From Enterobacteriaceae endosymbiont of Donacia fulgens (GTDB lineage Bacteria; Pseudomonadota; Gammaproteobacteria; Enterobacterales; Enterobacteriaceae): a stretch of DNA of 64,000 bases. A program made the position numbers and the translations under genes. Positions 1 through 7,356 of the stretch are shown in pieces (the first letter of the stretch is position 1; every line of letters begins with the position of its first letter). Where the stretch lies: the NCBI RefSeq assembly GCF_012567545.1, contig NZ_CP046182.1, positions 396,882 to 460,881 on the forward strand, given 5' to 3'. The notes beneath the pieces are model-generated. The model was not told the origin of the DNA. It did no database searches and saw nothing but the letters and a program-made list of their open reading frames with translations.

Positions 1-623
1 TAGAACCATTTGAAATATTAATTTTAGATTTTCAACAAAATAAAAAAGGTAATATAATACAATTAATTAGTCGTAGAAGAGCAATTATAAATAATATTAT
101 TTTAGATAATGATAATAATAGAATAAAAATTGAAGCAATTATTTCAAGTAAAGGTTTAATTGGTTTTCGTAATGAATTTATAAATGCAACTTCAGGTAAT
201 GGTATCATGAATTCTTTTTTTAGTCATTATGATGTTAATAAATATCATATGATTGAAAATAGAAATAATGGAGTTTTAATTGCAAATAAAGAAGGTTATG
301 CTGTTGCTTTTTCTTTATATAATTTACAATCTAGGGGTAAATTATTAATTAATCCAGGAGAAAAAGTATATGAAGGACAAATAATAGGAATAAATAATAA
401 ATCTAATGATCTTACTGTAAATTGTTTAATTAATAAAAAATTAACTAATATGAGAGCATCAGGTAATGATAATCCTATTAATTTAATTTCTATAAAAAAA
501 ATGTCATTAGAAGAAGCAATAGATTTTATTAATAATGATGAATTAGTTGAAATAACTCCAAAATCAATTCGTATTAGAAAAAAATATTTAAAAAAATCCC
601 AGCGTAAACTAAAAAAAATATAA
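1..623 (+). CDS. typA: TypA/BipA ribosome-associated GTPase, C-terminal part (5' end outside window)
   Basis: TypA (BipA) is a translational GTPase that binds the 70S ribosome and helps 50S assembly at low temperature and under stress. Only about the last 206 codons lie in the window; the open frame runs back to the first bases with no start, so the GTPase domain is off the left edge. The visible part covers the domain V-like region and the TypA-specific C-terminal domain. Near-identical family motifs are SSKGLIGFRNEF (about codons 48-59 of the fragment), YEGQIIGI, NDLTVNCL, KKLTNMRASG and DELVEITPKSIRIRKK. The C-terminus is slightly shorter than in E. coli. It ends only 12 bp before the 3' end of the convergent tmRNA gene. 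Identity is secure. Confidence 0.96.
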   Translation, partial: EPFEILILDFQQNKKGNIIQLISRRRAIINNIILDNDNNRIKIEAIISSKGLIGFRNEFINATSGNGIMNSFFSHYDVNKYHMIENRNNGVLIANKEGYAVAFSLYNLQSRGKLLINPGEKVYEGQIIGINNKSNDLTVNCLINKKLTNMRASGNDNPINLISIKKMSLEEAIDFINNDELVEITPKSIRIRKKYLKKSQRKLKKI

Positions 624-634
624 GAAATAATTAC

Positions 635-993
635 TGGAGCTGGGGGGAGTCGAACCCCCGTCCAAAATTACTACACTTTTGGAACTACATGTTTAGTTTT
701 ATCTTTTAAAAAATTATTAATATAAACTGACAAAACAAAGTTTAATATTATATAGTCTAATAATTTTTTAATATATAATTTTTAGACTAATTATATACGA
801 TCTCTTTTATTTATGACCTATTTACTTTTTATCAAAGAGCAAATAATAAGCAATAGGGCTTTTGCAGTTTTTTATGCTGCTAAAGCATAGTCTTGATTAT
901 TTGCAACTATTTTGTACGGTTTTTTTACAAGGCCTACCGTTCCTTGACATGCTCCTAGAGTTTTATAACTTTGTCAAATCCATAATCAGCCCC
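635..993 (-). ncRNA. ssrA: tmRNA (trans-translation RNA)
   Basis: tmRNA acts as tRNA-Ala and mRNA to release stalled ribosomes and tag the unfinished protein. Read on the minus strand, the 5' end GGGGCTGATTATGGATTTGA and the 3' T-arm and acceptor GGGGGTTCGACTCCCCCCAG then CTCCA match the one-piece E. coli tmRNA, and GGGGCUG pairs with CAGCUCC. The tag reading frame lies in the middle. The genome continues GTAA after the discriminator A, so the terminal CCA is not encoded and must be added by the CCA-adding enzyme; in E. coli it is encoded. The RNA would be about 359 nt before CCA addition. It stands out from its surroundings by local GC-rich stems. smpB lies immediately upstream on the same strand, as in E. 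coli. Confidence 0.96.
872..904 (-). other. tmRNA tag-peptide reading frame
   Basis: Within the tmRNA, the resume codon GCA is followed by AAT AAT CAA GAC TAT GCT TTA GCA GCA TAA, giving the tag A-NNQDYALAA. The C-terminal ALAA that ClpXP, ClpAP and Tsp recognise is identical to E. coli, while the middle differs (E. coli A-ANDENYALAA). The conserved AATAGT sequence precedes the resume codon. Confidence 0.93.
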
Positions 994-999
994 ATAATT

Positions 1000-1457
1000 T
1001 TAAATATTTTTTTTTAAAAAACGTAATTTATTAAAATTCCATTCTTTATTTTTTAAAATATTTCTTTTATCGTATTTTTTTTTACCTTTAACAACAGCAA
1101 TTTTTAATTTGCACCAAGATTTCTTCCAAAAAAGACCCATTACAACAATTGTAAAACCTTTTAAATTTATATAGTTTTTTAATAATTCTATTTCTTTTTT
1201 TTTTAATAATAATTGTTTTTTTCTATTATCATCATATTGTATATGATTACAAGCTGTAATAGTAGGACTAATATTTAAATTAAATACAAATACTTTATTA
1301 TATATAAAACTTATATAACTATTAATAATATTTACTCTATTTAATCTTAAAGATTTTACTTCCCAACCTTGTAAAATAAGTCCTGCATTCATTTTTTCCT
1401 TAATAAAAAAATTATAAAAAATTTTTTTATTAAAAATAATATATTTTTTTTTTCCAT
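1000..1457 (-). CDS. smpB: SmpB, tmRNA-binding protein, interrupted by a poly(A) frameshift near the N-terminus
   Basis: SmpB binds the tRNA-like part of tmRNA and delivers it to stalled ribosomes. From the ATG at 1392 down, a clean frame matches SmpB (AGLILQGWEVKSLR, KGKKKYDKR). That ATG is not the true start, because homology continues upstream in the same frame (IIFNKKIFYNFFIKEK against E. coli IALNKRARHEYFIEEE) and that stretch has no ATG, GTG or TTG before a stop at 1468-1470. A good ATG lies at 1455-1457 in another frame, followed by GA and a run of ten A (1444-1453). One extra A would give MEKKKYIIFNKK and join the two frames into about 152 residues (E. coli 160). I infer expression by polymerase slippage on the A tract, as described for other insect endosymbionts; an early pseudogene or a non-canonical ATT/ATA start are alternatives. 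Confidence 0.85.
1444..1453 (-). other. A10 slippage tract that would restore the smpB frame
   Basis: Ten consecutive T on the plus strand give ten A in the smpB coding strand, between ATG-G and the conserved frame. Eleven A (or eight) would make one continuous SmpB. No other lesion is visible in the gene, so the tract alone separates start codon and body. Confidence 0.7.
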
Positions 1458-1598
1458 TATAAAATATTTAAATATTAAATATTATTAATTATAATAGATT
1501 TATATGATAATTTCAATATATTATAAAATAATATATATTTTTTTTAAAAATATAATTTTTAAATTATATTTAATTATTATTTAATAAATTTTTAATAT

Positions 1599-1633
1599 TT
1601 ATTATTAATATAATAATATATTATTAATAATAA
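1599..1633. repeat. 12-bp inverted repeat upstream of grpE
   Basis: The arms TTATTATTAATA (1599-1610) and TATTAATAATAA (1622-1633) are perfect reverse complements around an 11-nt loop, 47 bp before the grpE start. They lie in the 223-bp divergent gap between smpB and grpE, which otherwise shows nothing recognisable. It is all A/T, so chance is a real possibility in this genome; it could also be a 5' leader hairpin of grpE. Confidence 0.35.
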
Positions 1634-1680
1634 GTATTCTATTTTTAAAATTTTATATAAAAATTATATAAGGATAATAT

Positions 1681-2343
1681 ATGAAAAATGATGAATTATT
1701 AAATGATATAGAACAAAATAATATAGAGGAAAAAAATAATAATCAATTAAATGATTTAAATAAAAATAATAATATAAAAAATGAAACACTTATAAATAAG
1801 TGTGAAAAAAAAAATAATGTTGAATATTTAAAAAAAAAAAATGATAATTATAAACTTAAAATTTTTGAATTTGAAAATAAATTAAAAAAATATAAAAACG
1901 ACATATGGGATTTAAAATTACGTTCTCAATCTGAAATTGAAAATATTAGACGTAGATCTTTATTAGATATAGAAAAAGCTTATAAATTTTCATTAGAAAA
2001 ATTTATTAATGAGTTATTACCTGTAATAGATAATTTAGAAAGAGCTATTAATTTAAAAATAATAAAAAAAAATGAAATTAATTTATCTATAATAGAAGGT
2101 ATTAAATTAACTTTAAAATCACTTTTAACATTAATTAAAAAATTTGGTGTTAGTATTATAGATGAAATTAATATACCTTTTGATCCTTCTAAACATCAAG
2201 CAATGTCTCTTATTGAATCAGATATTATTAAAGAAAACTATATTATAGAAATTTTACAAAAAGGATATTTTCTTAATAATCGATTATTAAGACCAGCTAT
2301 GGTTATAGTAGCAAAAAATAAAAAAATTGAAAAAAATAATTAA
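1681..2343 (+). CDS. grpE: GrpE, nucleotide exchange factor of DnaK
   Basis: GrpE releases ADP from the Hsp70 chaperone DnaK and so drives the DnaK-DnaJ folding cycle in the cytosol. The 220-residue protein has a charged, Asn-rich N-terminal extension (1-45), the long dimerising helix (about 46-105, with ENIRRR at 87-92), the core signature FINELLPVIDNLERA (108-122), and the C-terminal beta domain with HQAMSLIESD and the closing VIVAKN. It is a little longer than E. coli GrpE (197 aa) because of the low-complexity N-terminus. The start ATG is preceded by AAGGATA. A strong hairpin follows the gene, so it is probably transcribed alone. In E. coli it lies in the same neighbourhood as smpB-ssrA, so this is preserved synteny. 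Confidence 0.97.
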   Translation: MKNDELLNDIEQNNIEEKNNNQLNDLNKNNNIKNETLINKCEKKNNVEYLKKKNDNYKLKIFEFENKLKKYKNDIWDLKLRSQSEIENIRRRSLLDIEKAYKFSLEKFINELLPVIDNLERAINLKIIKKNEINLSIIEGIKLTLKSLLTLIKKFGVSIIDEINIPFDPSKHQAMSLIESDIIKENYIIEILQKGYFLNNRLLRPAMVIVAKNKKIEKNN

Positions 2344-2353
2344 CATTTATTTT

Positions 2354-2398
2354 AATAATATGTTCATATACTATAAAATAGTTTATGAACATATTATT
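2354..2398 (+). terminator. Hairpin after grpE, probable terminator
   Basis: The arms AATAATATGTTCATA (2354-2368) and TATGAACATATTATT (2384-2398) form a perfect 15-bp stem. An inner ACTAT/ATAGT pairing extends it after a one-base bulge. It lies between grpE and rpmB. The 3' T tail is short, so termination strength is uncertain, but such a long mixed-base stem is unlikely by chance. Confidence 0.65.
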
Positions 2399-2444
2399 TA
2401 TATGAATAATTTTTAAAAATTTATAAAAAATAAGGTATTAATAA

Positions 2445-2663
2445 ATGACTAAAATTTGTCAAGTAACAGGTAAAAAAACTATAAAGGGTAATAATCGGTC
2501 TCATGCAATGAATGCTACTAAAAGAAAATTTTTACCAAATATTCATTACCATAAATTTTGGTTAGAAAAAGAAAAAAAATTTATAACTATAAGAGTATCA
2601 AAAAAAGGAATGAGATTAATAAATAAAAAAGGAATAGAAAATATTTTTTTATATAAAAAATAA
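2445..2663 (+). CDS. rpmB: Large ribosomal subunit protein bL28
   Basis: bL28 is a small basic protein of the 50S subunit. The 72-residue sequence begins [11 protein letters not shown], followed by [14 protein letters not shown] and a C-terminal [15 protein letters not shown], all family hallmarks; E. coli bL28 has 78 residues. The upstream AAGG serves as ribosome binding site. rpmG follows after 9 bp, so the two form the conserved rpmBG operon. In E. coli mutM is the third gene of this operon; here mutM has moved to 42.3-43.1 kb. Confidence 0.97.
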   Translation: MTKICQVTGKKTIKGNNRSHAMNATKRKFLPNIHYHKFWLEKEKKFITIRVSKKGMRLINKKGIENIFLYKK

Positions 2664-2672
2664 GGTAATTTT

Positions 2673-2837
2673 ATGGCAAAAAAAACACGTATTTTAATAA
2701 AATTAATTTCATCAGCTAAAACTGGTCATTTTTATACTATTACTAAAAATAAAAAAAATATAAAAAAATTAGAAATTAAAAAATTTGATCCTTATGTTAG
2801 AAAACATATATTGTATAAAGAAAAAAAGATTAAATAA
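2673..2837 (+). CDS. rpmG: Large ribosomal subunit protein bL33
   Basis: This 54-residue frame encodes bL33, a 50S protein near the E site. It begins [15 protein letters not shown] and has [26 protein letters not shown] and a basic tail, matching the 55-residue E. coli protein over its whole length. It is the cysteine-free form of bL33 as in enterobacteria. The AAGG before the ATG overlaps the end of rpmB. It is followed by a bidirectional terminator shared with convergent rpmE. Confidence 0.96.
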   Translation: MAKKTRILIKLISSAKTGHFYTITKNKKNIKKLEIKKFDPYVRKHILYKEKKIK

Positions 2838-2869
2838 AATTTAATTTCATTAAATTAAATATAAATTAT

Positions 2870-2918
2870 ATATTAATCAATAATGTTGTTTTTGTAATTA
2901 ACAATTATTGATTAATAT
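2870..2918. terminator. Bidirectional hairpin between rpmG and rpmE
   Basis: The arms ATATTAATCAATAAT (2870-2884) and ATTATTGATTAATAT (2904-2918) are perfect 15-bp complements, with an inner GTT/AAC pairing. It sits exactly between the convergent rpmG and rpmE genes, with T-rich sequence after the right arm, so it can end transcripts from both sides. Confidence 0.7.
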
Positions 2919-2930
2919 TTTTAAAAAATT

Positions 2931-3152
2931 TTATTCAAATATTTTAGAATTTTTAAATCTTTTTTTAAATTTTTCTACACGTCCTTTAGTATCTGTTATT
3001 TTTTGTTTTCCTGTATAGAAAGGATGACATAAATTACAAACATCTAAATTAAATTCTTTATTATTTTTTAAAGTTGATCTAGTATTAATAATATTACCAC
3101 AAGAACATTTCATAGTAATTTTATTATACTGAGGATGAATATTTTTTTTCAT
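2931..3152 (-). CDS. rpmE: Large ribosomal subunit protein bL31 (zinc-binding form)
   Basis: bL31 is a surface protein of the 50S subunit that bridges to the 30S. The 73-residue protein starts [13 protein letters not shown] and keeps the four cysteines of the zinc ribbon (CSC near residues 16-18, CNLC near 38-41) plus HPFYTGKQ and the tail [10 protein letters not shown]. It is therefore the C+ paralogue, RpmE, not the zinc-free YkgM type. It is divergent from priA, the same arrangement as in E. coli. Confidence 0.97.
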   Translation of the reverse strand: MKKNIHPQYNKITMKCSCGNIINTRSTLKNNKEFNLDVCNLCHPFYTGKQKITDTKGRVEKFKKRFKNSKIFE

Positions 3153-3248
3153 AAATTACCAATAATATTTTTTTAAAAAACTATTATTTATTTTATAAAT
3201 ATATTTTTTTATTACAAGGTTATTTTATAAAAAATAAAATTTTAAATT

Positions 3249-5282
3249 ATGAAAATCATTAAAGTAGTATTTAATAACACTATTATTTATAATAAATTTG
3301 ATTATTTATTATCTAAAAATATACCAATTTATATTGGATGCAGAGTAATAGTACCTATAAAAAAAAAAAATTATATAGGTATAGTAATAAAAATACAAAA
3401 TTATTCTAAAATATCCATAAAAAAATTAAAATTTTTATATAAAATTTTAGATAAAAAATCACTTTTTAATTCTTCAATTTTAAAATTTGCAAGTAAAGTT
3501 TCTAAATATTATAAATCTCCTATTGGATCAATTTTATTTCAAATATTACCAATTTTTTTAAGAAAAAAAAATAAATATGTTTTAAATTTAAAAGATAATT
3601 TACAAATTAATAAAATTAATATCACAAATAATAATAAAATAATAAAATTATATAGTTTGAAAAATATAGAAAATTTTAAAATACAAAATAAAAAAAATAA
3701 TATATTAAATTTATTCCAAAAAAAATATTTTCAACAAAATTTTTTTGTTTGGATTACACAAGATAATATTATTTTTCTTGAAAAAATAAATATTTATTTA
3801 GATCTTATAAAAATAATTTTATCTCAAAAAAAACAAATACTAATAATAGTACCTCAAAAATATAATTTTTTAAATTTATATCAATATTTTATGTCTAAAT
3901 TAAATATTTCAATTTGTTTATTATATTCAAATTTTTCAAATAAAAAAATATTATCTATTTGGGAAAATATAAAAAATGGTAAAATACCAATTGTTATTGG
4001 TACAAAATTTACTATTTTTACACAGTTTTTAAAATTAGGATTAATTATTTTAGTAGAAGAACATAATTTTATATATAAAAAAACAAATATATTTAAATAT
4101 AATATAAGAGATATTGCTATTTTAAGAGCAAAAATAGAAAATATACCAATAATATTAAGTTCTAAAACATTAAGTTTAGAAACATTATATAATGTTAATA
4201 TAAAAAAATTTAAATTTTTATTTAAAAATAATAAAAAAATATTATATAAAAATTTTTTTAAATTTATAATATTAGATATTAATAAACAAATATTACATTT
4301 AAAATTATTTTCTAAAATTTTAATAAAAAAAATACAAATATGTCTTGAAAATAATGAACAAGTTATTATTTATGATAAATATCAAGGTTATTCAAAATTA
4401 ATTTTATGTTTTTTTTGTAAAAAACCATTAAAATGTATTAATTGTAATAAAAATTATATTTTTTATAAAAAATTATGGAAATTATATTGTATATATTGTA
4501 AAAAAAATATTAGTATGTTAAATTATTGTCCTTTATGTAAAAAAAATTTTTTTATACCAATTGGTGTTGGAAATGAACAATTAATTCAATTTTTAAAAAA
4601 ATTATTTCCAAAAATATTAATCTTAAATATTAATAATAAAAATTTTTTAAAACAAACTTTTTTAATTAAAAATAATAAACCATCTATAATAATTTCTTCT
4701 CAAATTTTATATAAAGAATATTTTTATTTTTTAAAAAATAATTTAATTATTATTTTAAATATAGATAATATTTTTTTTTCAAAAAATTTTAGAGCAATAG
4801 AATATTTTTCCCAATATATTTTTAGTATATTAAATAATCATTTAGATATAAAAAAAAAAACAATTATCATTCAAACATATTATCCACAAAATAAAATTAT
4901 TAAAGAAATTTTTAAAAAATATAATACATATTTTGATATATCAAATTTTCTTTTAAAAGAAAGAGAAGTAATGTTATTACCTCCTTTTACTAATCATATT
5001 ATTCTAATATTAGAATCTAATAATAAGAAAATTTTATTAAATTTTTTAGATATTTTAAAAAAAAAAATTATGTTTAAATATATAAATGAAAAAGATTTTT
5101 TTATTATTGGTCCTTTATCATTAATACAAAATAAAAGAAAAGGATTATTTAGAAAACAAATTATTTTACAACATTTTCTTAAAAAAAGATTACAAATTAT
5201 TATAAAATATATTATTTCTATTTTTAAAAAAATTATAAATTTTAATAAAATAAAATTAATAATTAATGTCGATCCAATATAA
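3249..5282 (+). CDS. priA: PriA-like primosome protein with all helicase motifs lost
   Basis: PriA recognises stalled forks and D-loops and loads the replicative helicase. The 677-residue protein aligns with E. coli PriA (732) from the N-terminal DNA-binding domain (FDYLLSKNIPIYIGCRVIVP, about 18-37) to the last residues INVDPI, so identity is firm. The ATPase is dead by sequence. The P-loop is IIFLEKI at 174-180, with no glycine and Ile for Thr. DEEH is VEEH (269-272). The motif III, V (GTQMLAKG to SSQILYKE) and VI (arginines gone) segments have drifted. In contrast all eight zinc-ligand cysteines are kept as four CxxC pairs (about residues 395-440). I infer an ATP-independent scaffold for restart; slow decay towards a pseudogene is the alternative. 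It is divergent from rpmE. Confidence 0.93.
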   Translation: MKIIKVVFNNTIIYNKFDYLLSKNIPIYIGCRVIVPIKKKNYIGIVIKIQNYSKISIKKLKFLYKILDKKSLFNSSILKFASKVSKYYKSPIGSILFQILPIFLRKKNKYVLNLKDNLQINKINITNNNKIIKLYSLKNIENFKIQNKKNNILNLFQKKYFQQNFFVWITQDNIIFLEKINIYLDLIKIILSQKKQILIIVPQKYNFLNLYQYFMSKLNISICLLYSNFSNKKILSIWENIKNGKIPIVIGTKFTIFTQFLKLGLIILVEEHNFIYKKTNIFKYNIRDIAILRAKIENIPIILSSKTLSLETLYNVNIKKFKFLFKNNKKILYKNFFKFIILDINKQILHLKLFSKILIKKIQICLENNEQVIIYDKYQGYSKLILCFFCKKPLKCINCNKNYIFYKKLWKLYCIYCKKNISMLNYCPLCKKNFFIPIGVGNEQLIQFLKKLFPKILILNINNKNFLKQTFLIKNNKPSIIISSQILYKEYFYFLKNNLIIILNIDNIFFSKNFRAIEYFSQYIFSILNNHLDIKKKTIIIQTYYPQNKIIKEIFKKYNTYFDISNFLLKEREVMLLPPFTNHIILILESNNKKILLNFLDILKKKIMFKYINEKDFFIIGPLSLIQNKRKGLFRKQIILQHFLKKRLQIIIKYIISIFKKIINFNKIKLIINVDPI

Positions 5283-5340
5283 TTTTAAATATTAAAATAG
5301 AATTATTTAATATTTTATACTTAAATAAGGTAAATATTTT

Positions 5341-7224
5341 ATGTGTAATTTTAATAAATTTGATGTAATAGTTATAGGTGGAGGACATGCTGGAACTGAA
5401 GCTGCTATTGCTAGTGCAAAAATGCAAAAAAAAACTCTTTTAATTACAAATAATCTAGATACAATAGGGCAAATGTCTTGTAATCCGGCAATAGGAGGTA
5501 TTGGTAAAAGTCATCTAGTAAAAGAAATTGATGCATTAAATGGTATCATGGCTACTGCAATTGATTATTCTGGAATTAATTTTAAAATACTTAATAGTAG
5601 TAAGGGTCCTGCTGTTCAATCAACAAGAGCACAAGCAGATAGAGAGTTATACAAATCTCAAATTAAATTACTTTTAAATAAAGAAAAAAATTTATTTATT
5701 TTTCAACAAGAAGTAAAAAAAATTATAATTAAGAATTATAAAATAATAGGAATTATTACTAATAATAATGATATTATAAATACAAAAATTGTAATTTTAA
5801 CTACTGGTACTTTTTTAAATGGTAAAATTTTTATTGGATTAAATAATAAATTTAATGGTGGGCGAATTAATGATTCTACATCTACAGAATTAGCAAATTT
5901 TTTAAATGAATTACCCTTAAAAAAGGGAAGATTAAAAACAGGCACCCCCCCCCGTCTTGATAAAAGAAGTATTAATTTTTCAAAATTAGAAATACAAAAT
6001 AGTGATAATCCTTTACCTTATTTTTCTTTTATTGGTAATGCTAAACAACATCCTAAACAATTACCTTGTTATATTACATATACTAATAAAAATACACATC
6101 AAATAATAATAGATAATATTATTAAAAGCCCAGTATATAGTGGATTGATTAAAAGTAAAGGTCCTAGATATTGTCCCTCTATAGAAGATAAAATTATTAA
6201 ATTTCCTAATAAAGATAAACATCAAATATTTCTAGAACCAGAAGGTATATTTAGTTATGAAATTTATCCTAATGGTATTTCTACTAGTCTTCCTTTTAAT
6301 ATGCAATCTTCTATTATAAAATCTATTAAAGGATTAGAAAATGCATATATTACAAGACCAGGATATGCTGTAGAATATGATTTCTATGATCCTAAAGGAT
6401 TAAAACCAACTATGGAAAGTAAATTTATAAAAGGATTATTTTTTGCAGGACAAATTAATGGTACTACTGGTTATGAAGAAGCTGCTGCACAAGGATTAAT
6501 AGCTGGATTAAATGCTTCTCTTTTAATTGATAAAAAAAAAAATTGGTATCCATTAAGAAATCAAGCATATATTGGAGTATTAATAGATGATTTATGTACT
6601 TTAGGTACAAAAGAACCATATCGAATGTTTACTTCTAGAGCAGAATATAGATTACTTTTACGAGAAAATAATGCAGATATAAGATTAACAAAAATAGGAT
6701 ATAAATTAGGTTTAGTTGATAATTTACGTTGGCAAAAATTTAATGAAAAATTAGAAAATATAGAAAAAGAATATCAAAAAATTAAAAATTTTTATATTAA
6801 TTCTAATGATAAAGAAAATAATAAAAAAATAAATTCTTTATTAAAAAATCCTATTAAGGACCATATAAATGGTATAAATTTATTAAAACGTTCTGAAATT
6901 AATTATTTAGATTTAATAAAATTAAATATTTTTAATTTTAAAATAAAAAATTTAGAAATTATTAAATATATTGAAACAGAATTAAAATATGAAGGATATA
7001 TAAAAAGACAAGAAAAATTTATAAAAAAATTTAAAAAAAATGAAAAAATATTAATACCAATAAATATTAAATATTGTAATATAAAAAGTTTATCTCATGA
7101 AGCAATAGATAAATTTAACTTATATAAACCTTTTAATCTTGGACAAGCTTCTAGAATACCTGGTATAACACCTGCAGATATTTCAATACTATTAATTTAT
7201 TTATTAAAAATTAAAAATAGTTAA
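5341..7224 (+). CDS. mnmG: MnmG (GidA), tRNA U34 carboxymethylaminomethyl-modifying FAD enzyme
   Basis: With MnmE, MnmG installs the cmnm5 group on wobble U34 of several tRNAs, using FAD, NADH and methylene-THF. The 627-residue protein has the FAD loop [10 protein letters not shown] (13-22), the family signatures [36 protein letters not shown] and [16 protein letters not shown], and the C-terminal [10 protein letters not shown] that contacts MnmE; E. coli MnmG has 629. Its partner is mnmE at 43.1-44.5 kb. A run of nine C at 5945-5953 encodes T-P-P-R (202-205) with CCC codons, very unusual here. In E. coli rsmG and atpIBEFHAGDC lie between mnmG and glmU; here a glmU remnant follows directly. 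Confidence 0.98.
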   Translation: MCNFNKFDVIVIGGGHAGTEAAIASAKMQKKTLLITNNLDTIGQMSCNPAIGGIGKSHLVKEIDALNGIMATAIDYSGINFKILNSSKGPAVQSTRAQADRELYKSQIKLLLNKEKNLFIFQQEVKKIIIKNYKIIGIITNNNDIINTKIVILTTGTFLNGKIFIGLNNKFNGGRINDSTSTELANFLNELPLKKGRLKTGTPPRLDKRSINFSKLEIQNSDNPLPYFSFIGNAKQHPKQLPCYITYTNKNTHQIIIDNIIKSPVYSGLIKSKGPRYCPSIEDKIIKFPNKDKHQIFLEPEGIFSYEIYPNGISTSLPFNMQSSIIKSIKGLENAYITRPGYAVEYDFYDPKGLKPTMESKFIKGLFFAGQINGTTGYEEAAAQGLIAGLNASLLIDKKKNWYPLRNQAYIGVLIDDLCTLGTKEPYRMFTSRAEYRLLLRENNADIRLTKIGYKLGLVDNLRWQKFNEKLENIEKEYQKIKNFYINSNDKENNKKINSLLKNPIKDHINGINLLKRSEINYLDLIKLNIFNFKIKNLEIIKYIETELKYEGYIKRQEKFIKKFKKNEKILIPINIKYCNIKSLSHEAIDKFNLYKPFNLGQASRIPGITPADISILLIYLLKIKNS

Positions 7225-7255
7225 TATATATTAATTTAATATATTTTTTATTTAA

Positions 7256-7286
7256 TTTTTAATTAATTTAAATAATTAATTAAAAA
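7256..7286 (+). terminator. Hairpin after mnmG
   Basis: TTTTTAATTAATT (7256-7268) and AATTAATTAAAAA (7274-7286) form a 13-bp perfect stem with a 5-nt loop, 32 bp after the mnmG stop. All bases are A/T, so stability is modest. It lies just upstream of the glmU remnant. Confidence 0.45.
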
Positions 7287-7356
7287 TATTTTATTAAATC
7301 AAATAATTTAAATAAAATTTATTATTAAATATTTAAAATTTAATTATAGGAAATAT

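Noticed and set aside
5945-5953. C9 run as a frameshift in mnmG
   Set aside because: The frame is continuous across it and encodes the conserved TGTPPR motif exactly.
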